Source: DAIOHQ01 sp036744635 (GTDB lineage: Bacteria > Planctomycetota > Phycisphaerae > Tepidisphaerales > Tepidisphaeraceae). From it: a stretch of DNA of 9,870 nucleotides. How positions within the stretch are numbered: the first letter of the stretch is position 1; each line of letters begins with the position of its first letter. A program made the position numbers and the translations under genes. This document shows positions 6,568 to 9,870 of this stretch, piece by piece. The notes below the pieces were generated by a model. It did no database searches. It was not told the DNA's origin and saw nothing but the letters and a program-made list of their open reading frames with translations. The stretch lies in contig DAIOHQ010000189.1 in assembly GCA_036744635.1 (NCBI GenBank), positions 1-9,870 on the forward strand, given 5' to 3'.

Positions 6568-6625
6568 CCACAATCGACGTCGAGCGCGACGGCGCTAGTT
6601 CAGCGTTCGGCCACTTTCGCGCCGC

Positions 6626-7028
6626 TCAGGAGGCCTTCTTCTTTGACTTGGTTTCTTTCGCCTCTTCCTTCGCCTGCCACTGGAGCAGAGCGGGGAGATT
6701 TTCGGCTGCCTTGTGGAAGGCGCTGATCCATTGCTTCATCAGCCTGGGTTCGGGTTCGGTGAGCACGTTCACTGATGACTGCATCGATCATCAGCACGCA
6801 GTTGATGTCGGTGACGCGGTAGGTGTTGGCCAGGCTGTCCACCCAAGGCTTGTACTTTTCGCTCATGCCGCCGCCGCGCGGGGTTACCTTCTGGTGCAGG
6901 CGGACGGGATGCTGGCTGATGAGCATGCCTCGGCATTGCGATGCCCATGCCCGCGTAAGCGTGGACTTCCCGACGCCGGCGTTGCCGGTCACGATCAACA
7001 CCTGCGGTTTTCCGGGCGCTTTGGACAT
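6626..7028 (-). pseudogene. P-loop NTPase-like gene broken by a frameshift
   Basis: The first 85 residues start at the ATG at 7028 and carry a Walker A motif, GNAGVGKST (15-23), and a possible Walker B, VLMID (78-82). Coding quality is good up to about 6775. Beyond that the same frame becomes arginine-rich with poor third-position GC, ending at 6600. The +1 frame takes over as good coding sequence: SSVNVLTEPEPRLMKQWISA, then a lysine-rich end and a TGA at 6626. A single-base indel near 6770-6790 would rejoin them. An ATG at 6782-6784 in the second frame makes a 52-residue overlapping gene a less likely alternative. The family beyond the P-loop is not recognised. The gene is divergent from argB and lies upstream of the HicB-like gene on the same strand. 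Confidence 0.6.
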
Positions 7029-7049
7029 GCGCCGGATGGTAGCGGGATT

Positions 7050-7077
7050 TTGACAGGGTTCCCACAGTTGCTACACT
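7050..7077 (+). promoter_or_regulatory. Sigma70-like promoter for argB-argF
   Basis: TTGACA (7050-7055) and TACACT (7072-7077) are 16 bases apart, predicting a start near 7084 and a leader of about 27 bases. GGAG at 7096-7099 lies 11 bases from the argB ATG. No ARG-box-like operator was recognised. Confidence 0.65.
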
Positions 7078-7110
7078 CGCCGGTTTTCAAAAATCGGAGA
7101 AGTTTTCGCG

Positions 7111-7992
7111 ATGCAGATGACCGCCGCCATCACCAAGGCCGCCGCTCTTACCGAGGCCCTGGCATACATTCAGCGCTTCCACAACAAGGTGGTGGTGGTG
7201 AAGGTGGGCGGGTCGATCATGGACAACGACGAGGCGCTGTCGAGCCTGTTGTCGGACATCGTCTTCATGAACTACGTGGGGATGCAGCCGGTGCTGGTGC
7301 ATGGCGGGGGCAAGGCGATCAACCAGGCGATGGAGACGGCCGGGCTGACGCCGCAGATGGTGATGGGCCGGCGCTACACCGATGAGCGCACCATCGCCAT
7401 CGCCGAGCACGTTTTGTGCAACCAGATCAACAAGTTCATCGTCAACTTCATCCAGTCGCAGGGATGCGAGGCGATGGGATTGCACTCGCTGTCGAGCGTG
7501 GTGCTCTTCGCGGAGAAGACGTATCTGAACGGCCCGGATGGCCGGCGGATTGATCTGGGATTGGTGGGAGAAGTGCGGTCGGTGAATGCGCGGCTGCTGC
7601 AACTATTGGTGCAGGCGGATTCTATCCCCTGCATCGCCACCATCGCCCGCGACCAGGCCGGCGGCCGGCTGAACGTCAACGCCGACACCGCGGCCGGCGC
7701 GGTGGCGGCGTCGATGAACGCCGAGAAGCTGGTGGTGGTTTCCGATACCCATGGAATTCGCATGGATCCCCAGGATCCGGAGTCGCTGGTGCGGCATCTG
7801 ACCATCTCGCAGATCGATGACATGGTGAAGAGCGGGGCGATCTCCAGCGGCATGCTGCCGAAGGTGGAAGCGTGCGTGACGGCGCTGCGCGGCGGCGTCA
7901 ATAAAACCCACATCATCGACGGCCGGATTCCGCACGCGCTGCTGCTGGAAATTTATACCGAAGCGGGGATTGGGACGGAGATTGTGCTTTGA
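7111..7992 (+). CDS. argB: Acetylglutamate kinase
   Basis: A 293-residue amino-acid kinase that phosphorylates N-acetylglutamate with ATP, the second step of the acetylated route to ornithine. Family motifs are visible in order: VVVKVGGS (28-35, with catalytic Lys31), VLVHGGGK (61-68), NVNADTAAG (188-196), GMLPK (247-251), and the C-terminal IIDGRIPHALLLE with GIGTEIV. The N-terminal helix before the first strand resembles arginine-sensitive kinases, so feedback inhibition is plausible. One departure: after AMG (121-123) the usual LSGKDG loop reads LHSLSSVV. Length is normal. The start at 7111 is supported by the promoter and GGAG upstream. It overlaps argF by 4 bp. argC, argJ and argD are absent from the window. 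Confidence 0.96.
   Translation: MQMTAAITKAAALTEALAYIQRFHNKVVVVKVGGSIMDNDEALSSLLSDIVFMNYVGMQPVLVHGGGKAINQAMETAGLTPQMVMGRRYTDERTIAIAEHVLCNQINKFIVNFIQSQGCEAMGLHSLSSVVLFAEKTYLNGPDGRRIDLGLVGEVRSVNARLLQLLVQADSIPCIATIARDQAGGRLNVNADTAAGAVAASMNAEKLVVVSDTHGIRMDPQDPESLVRHLTISQIDDMVKSGAISSGMLPKVEACVTALRGGVNKTHIIDGRIPHALLLEIYTEAGIGTEIVL
7977..7980 (+). promoter_or_regulatory. Shine-Dalgarno for argF inside argB
   Basis: GGAG lies 8 bases before the TTG start of argF at 7989 and inside the last codons of argB. It supports the non-ATG start and translational coupling of the pair. Confidence 0.6.
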
Positions 7993-8909
7993 AAAATTTC
8001 ATTTCCATCGCCGAGACGCCCGCCGAGGAGCTTCGCCACACGCTGGACGTGGCCAAGCGGCTCAAAAAGCAGTTCAAGGAAACCGGGCGCAACGTCCCGC
8101 TGCTGGCCGGCAAGACGCTGGCGATGATCTTCGAGAAGCCCAGCCTGCGCACGCGGGTGAGCTTTGCGGTGGCGATGACCCATCTGGGCGGCAATGGGCT
8201 GCTGCTGCGCGATGAAGAAGTCGGCCTGGGCAGGCGCGAGCCAGTCGAGGACGTGGCGCGCGTGCTGTCGGGCATGACCGATGGCATCATGGCCCGCACC
8301 TTCGAGCATTCCAAGCTGCTCGGCCTGGCCAAGTATGCAACGGTGCCGGTGATCAATGCCCTCACCGATTACAGCCATCCGTGCCAGGCGATGGCCGACA
8401 TCATGACCATCGAAGAGCAGCTTGGATCGCTGGAGGGGCGGACGGTGGCGTATATCGGTGATGGGAACAACGTGGCGCGGTCGCTTTCGGTGGCCTGCGG
8501 GAAGTTCAACATGAAGTTCATCTGCGCCTGCCCCGGCCCGTATCAACTGCCGGCCGAGGAGATCGACCGGATCATGACGCAGGTGCCGACGATGGATTTC
8601 CAGACCACGATCGATCCCAGTGAGGCGGTGCGCGGCGCGGATGTGCTGTACACCGACACCTGGGTGTCGATGGGCCAGGAAGCGGAAAAGGAAAAGCGGC
8701 TGCGCGATTTTGAAGGGTTCCAGATCAACGCTGCCGTGCTGGCGCTGGCGCCGCCGCACGCGATCGTCCTGCACTGCCTGCCGGCCTATCGCGGATTGGA
8801 AATCACCGCGGAAGTGATGGAAGGCGCACATTCCCGCGTGTTTGCGCAGGCGGAGAACCGGCTGCATTTTCAAAAGGGATTGCTGGCGCTGCTGATGGGC
8901 GGACAATGA
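7989..8909 (+). CDS. argF: Ornithine carbamoyltransferase
   Basis: A 306-residue transcarbamylase that joins carbamoyl phosphate to ornithine to give citrulline. Visible motifs are FEKPSLRTRVSF (48-59, carbamoyl phosphate binding), LGRREPVEDVARVLS (80-94), HPCQAMAD (130-137), DGNNVARSL (158-166), DTWVSMGQE (223-231), HCLPAYRG (262-269) and QAENRLH near the end. The STRTR signature reads SLRTR and the following SFE reads SFA, both modest departures. The start codon is TTG at 7989, sharing TTGA with the argB stop; this start fits the family N-terminus and the GGAG upstream. Cotranscribed with argB. Its stop is 4 bp from the stop of the convergent DksA-like gene, so no intergenic terminator fits. 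Confidence 0.96.
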   Translation: MKNFISIAETPAEELRHTLDVAKRLKKQFKETGRNVPLLAGKTLAMIFEKPSLRTRVSFAVAMTHLGGNGLLLRDEEVGLGRREPVEDVARVLSGMTDGIMARTFEHSKLLGLAKYATVPVINALTDYSHPCQAMADIMTIEEQLGSLEGRTVAYIGDGNNVARSLSVACGKFNMKFICACPGPYQLPAEEIDRIMTQVPTMDFQTTIDPSEAVRGADVLYTDTWVSMGQEAEKEKRLRDFEGFQINAAVLALAPPHAIVLHCLPAYRGLEITAEVMEGAHSRVFAQAENRLHFQKGLLALLMGGQ

Positions 8910-8913
8910 ACGC

Positions 8914-9573
8914 TTAGCGGATCATCACGCCGCGTTCCATCTGCCGAGCGTGCTCGATTGAATATCGGGCCCAGGGCTGGGCTTCGAGGCGGGGCTTGCC
9001 GATGGGCTTGCCGGTCCCTTCGCAGATGCCGTAGGTGCCATCCTGAATCTTGGCCAGCGCCTGGTTGATCTCGCGGAGGAGGTCGCGGTCCTTTTCCATC
9101 AAGCCAAGGGTGAATTCCTGCTCGTAATTGTCGGTTCCCATGTCGGCCATGTGGATGGGAAGGTTGGAGAGGTTGCTGCCGCCGCCGGTGCGCAGGGCTT
9201 CGCGTTCCATCGAGCTCATGTCGCCGACCAGCTCGCGGCGCTTGGCAAGCAGAAGATCGCGGTAATGCTCGAGTTCCTTGGGGGTAAGCCCGGCCTGGTT
9301 GCGGCGCGGTTTGCCGTCGGTGGGAACGGGCGAGACGGGCGAGGGGCGGGGGTCAATTTCATCGGCGCGCGGCTTGGGCCGGCGGGCAAACTTGGCCAGC
9401 AGCGGCTTGGACTCGGACCCGGCCTTGACCTGTTTGTCTTGTTTCTTGTCGTGCTTCTGATTTTTTTGGGAGAGTTTGGCGGCTGGCTTGGCCGCGGGCC
9501 TTTTGGCCGCCTTGATGGCAGGATGCTTCTTGGATGGACTCTTCTTGGCGAGTGCTTTGGCCACGGGTGACAT
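8914..9573 (-). CDS. DksA/TraR-family protein with basic tail and degenerate zinc finger
   Basis: A 219-residue protein. Residues 1 to about 95 are Lys/Ala/Pro-rich and histone-H1-like, probably disordered and nucleic-acid binding. About 96-170 forms the coiled-coil hairpin of the DksA/TraR family, which inserts into the RNA polymerase secondary channel. The C-terminal finger (about 180-213) keeps the frame YGICEGTGKPI...RLEAQPWARYSIEHAR, but only C184 of the usual four cysteines remains (the others align with T187, S205 and H208), so zinc binding is unlikely as drawn. In the family this region contacts polymerase and modulates transcription with ppGpp. The start is uncertain: ATG at 9573 is only 2 bases from AGGAG (9576-9580), while an in-frame GTG at 9564 is 11 bases away. 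Upstream frame through the repeats is not coding. Confidence 0.85.
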   Translation of the reverse strand: MSPVAKALAKKSPSKKHPAIKAAKRPAAKPAAKLSQKNQKHDKKQDKQVKAGSESKPLLAKFARRPKPRADEIDPRPSPVSPVPTDGKPRRNQAGLTPKELEHYRDLLLAKRRELVGDMSSMEREALRTGGGSNLSNLPIHMADMGTDNYEQEFTLGLMEKDRDLLREINQALAKIQDGTYGICEGTGKPIGKPRLEAQPWARYSIEHARQMERGVMIR

Positions 9574-9575
9574 TT

Positions 9576-9580
9576 CTCCT
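9576..9580 (-). promoter_or_regulatory. Shine-Dalgarno bearing on the DksA-like start
   Basis: AGGAG on the minus strand is too close to the ATG (2 bases) but 11 bases from the GTG at 9564. The GTG start, giving MAKALAKKS, is therefore a real option and would shorten the protein by three residues. Confidence 0.5.
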
Positions 9581-9648
9581 TCGCGACGAAAGATACCGGT
9601 TGCGAGCCACCACTTCCGACAAGAGCCGCCGCGATCAAAAGGTGAAGC

Positions 9649-9677
9649 AGAATACGCCATAATCGCCACACAGTCAA
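9649..9677 (-). promoter_or_regulatory. Sigma70-like promoter for the DksA-like gene
   Basis: On the minus strand TTGACT (9677-9672) and TATTCT (9654-9649) are separated by 17 bases, predicting a start near 9642 and a leader of about 70 bases. It lies between the gene and the repeat array. No operator was recognised. Confidence 0.6.
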
Positions 9678-9713
9678 GAAGATGCAACGCGCGCAAATCC
9701 GTCGGGGTGGTGC

Positions 9714-9870
9714 GGACCTTGTCTGCAATGGCTGGATGAGCGGCAGGTGTACTCACAATGGTGGGGCAGACATTCTTGTCTGTCATGGCTGGATGAGCGG
9801 CAGATGTACTCACAATGGTGGGGCAGACATTCTTGTCTGTCATGGCTGGATGAGTGGCAGGTGTACTCAC
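9714..9870. repeat. Tandem hairpin repeat array, 57-bp period, running off the window
   Basis: Units start at 9728, 9785 and 9842 (ATGGCTGGATGAG...), the last cut by the window end. They differ by a few substitutions, such as GGCAGGTG versus GGCAGATG and GAGCGG versus GAGTGG. Each full unit contains GGCAGACA-TTCT-TGTCTGTC, an imperfect hairpin. A decayed copy (CTTGTCTGCAATGGCTGG) precedes the first unit, so the array starts nearer 9714 or earlier. The core matches the reverse complement of the 5158-5270 element. An open minus-strand frame passes through the array but is repeat-derived. Confidence 0.85.

Noticed and set aside
6770..6790. Programmed ribosomal frameshift in the P-loop gene
   Set aside because: There is no slippery heptamer or homopolymer at the switch point; an indel is simpler.
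8905..8920. Bidirectional terminator between argF and the DksA-like gene
   Set aside because: Only 4 bp separate the stops and no stem-loop with a T-run is visible there.
9728..9870. CRISPR array or N-terminal extension of the DksA-like gene
   Set aside because: The variable part between cores is itself repeated, so there are no unique spacers. The open minus-strand frame through it is repeat-derived, and a promoter and ribosome site lie downstream of it.

Overview
This is a GC-rich bacterial window (roughly 60-65% GC by eye) that looks like Planctomycetota, possibly a Phycisphaerae-type lineage. Three things suggest this: tandem hairpin repeats with the core TGGGGCAGACATT-TGTCTG, a DksA/TraR protein with the degenerate CEGTGKPI finger, and a CxxCGYDL...CPECG zinc-ribbon membrane protein. 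The attribution is recall plus inference, because no 16S or other marker is present. A run of 10 Ns at 3109-3118 shows it is a scaffolded draft or metagenome assembly.

Layout. Positions 1-180 hold no convincing gene but contain nested inverted repeats (45-97) and a perfect 30-bp palindrome (121-150). From 5090 down to 181 five closely spaced minus-strand genes form a likely operon. In transcription order they are a stand-alone RnfC-like 2x[4Fe-4S] protein, a three-helix membrane protein broken by the N gap, a double zinc-ribbon membrane protein, a GH10-fold protein lacking both catalytic glutamates, and a membrane-anchored ComEA-like helix-hairpin-helix protein. A 42-bp-period array of three hairpin repeats (5158-5270) separates this operon from a minus-strand sugar phosphate isomerase/epimerase (5317-6147), which has its own sigma70-like promoter. 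Next come a solitary HicB-like antitoxin gene (6314-6553) that may be leaderless and a frameshifted P-loop gene (6626-7028).

On the plus strand, argB (7111-7992) and argF (7989-8909) overlap by 4 bp behind a good TTGACA-N16-TACACT promoter. They encode the second step of ornithine synthesis and the conversion of ornithine to citrulline. argF meets, tail to tail and only 4 bp apart, a minus-strand DksA/TraR-like gene (8914-9573) with a histone-H1-like tail and a clear promoter. The window ends inside a second array of the same hairpin family (57-bp period, opposite orientation, about 9714-9870).

Most of the window is metabolic and housekeeping sequence. The least explained parts are the five-gene minus-strand operon, which combines a degenerate redox subunit with a catalytically dead glycosidase fold, and the dispersed hairpin repeats. 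No defence system, CRISPR array, prophage or transposase was found.
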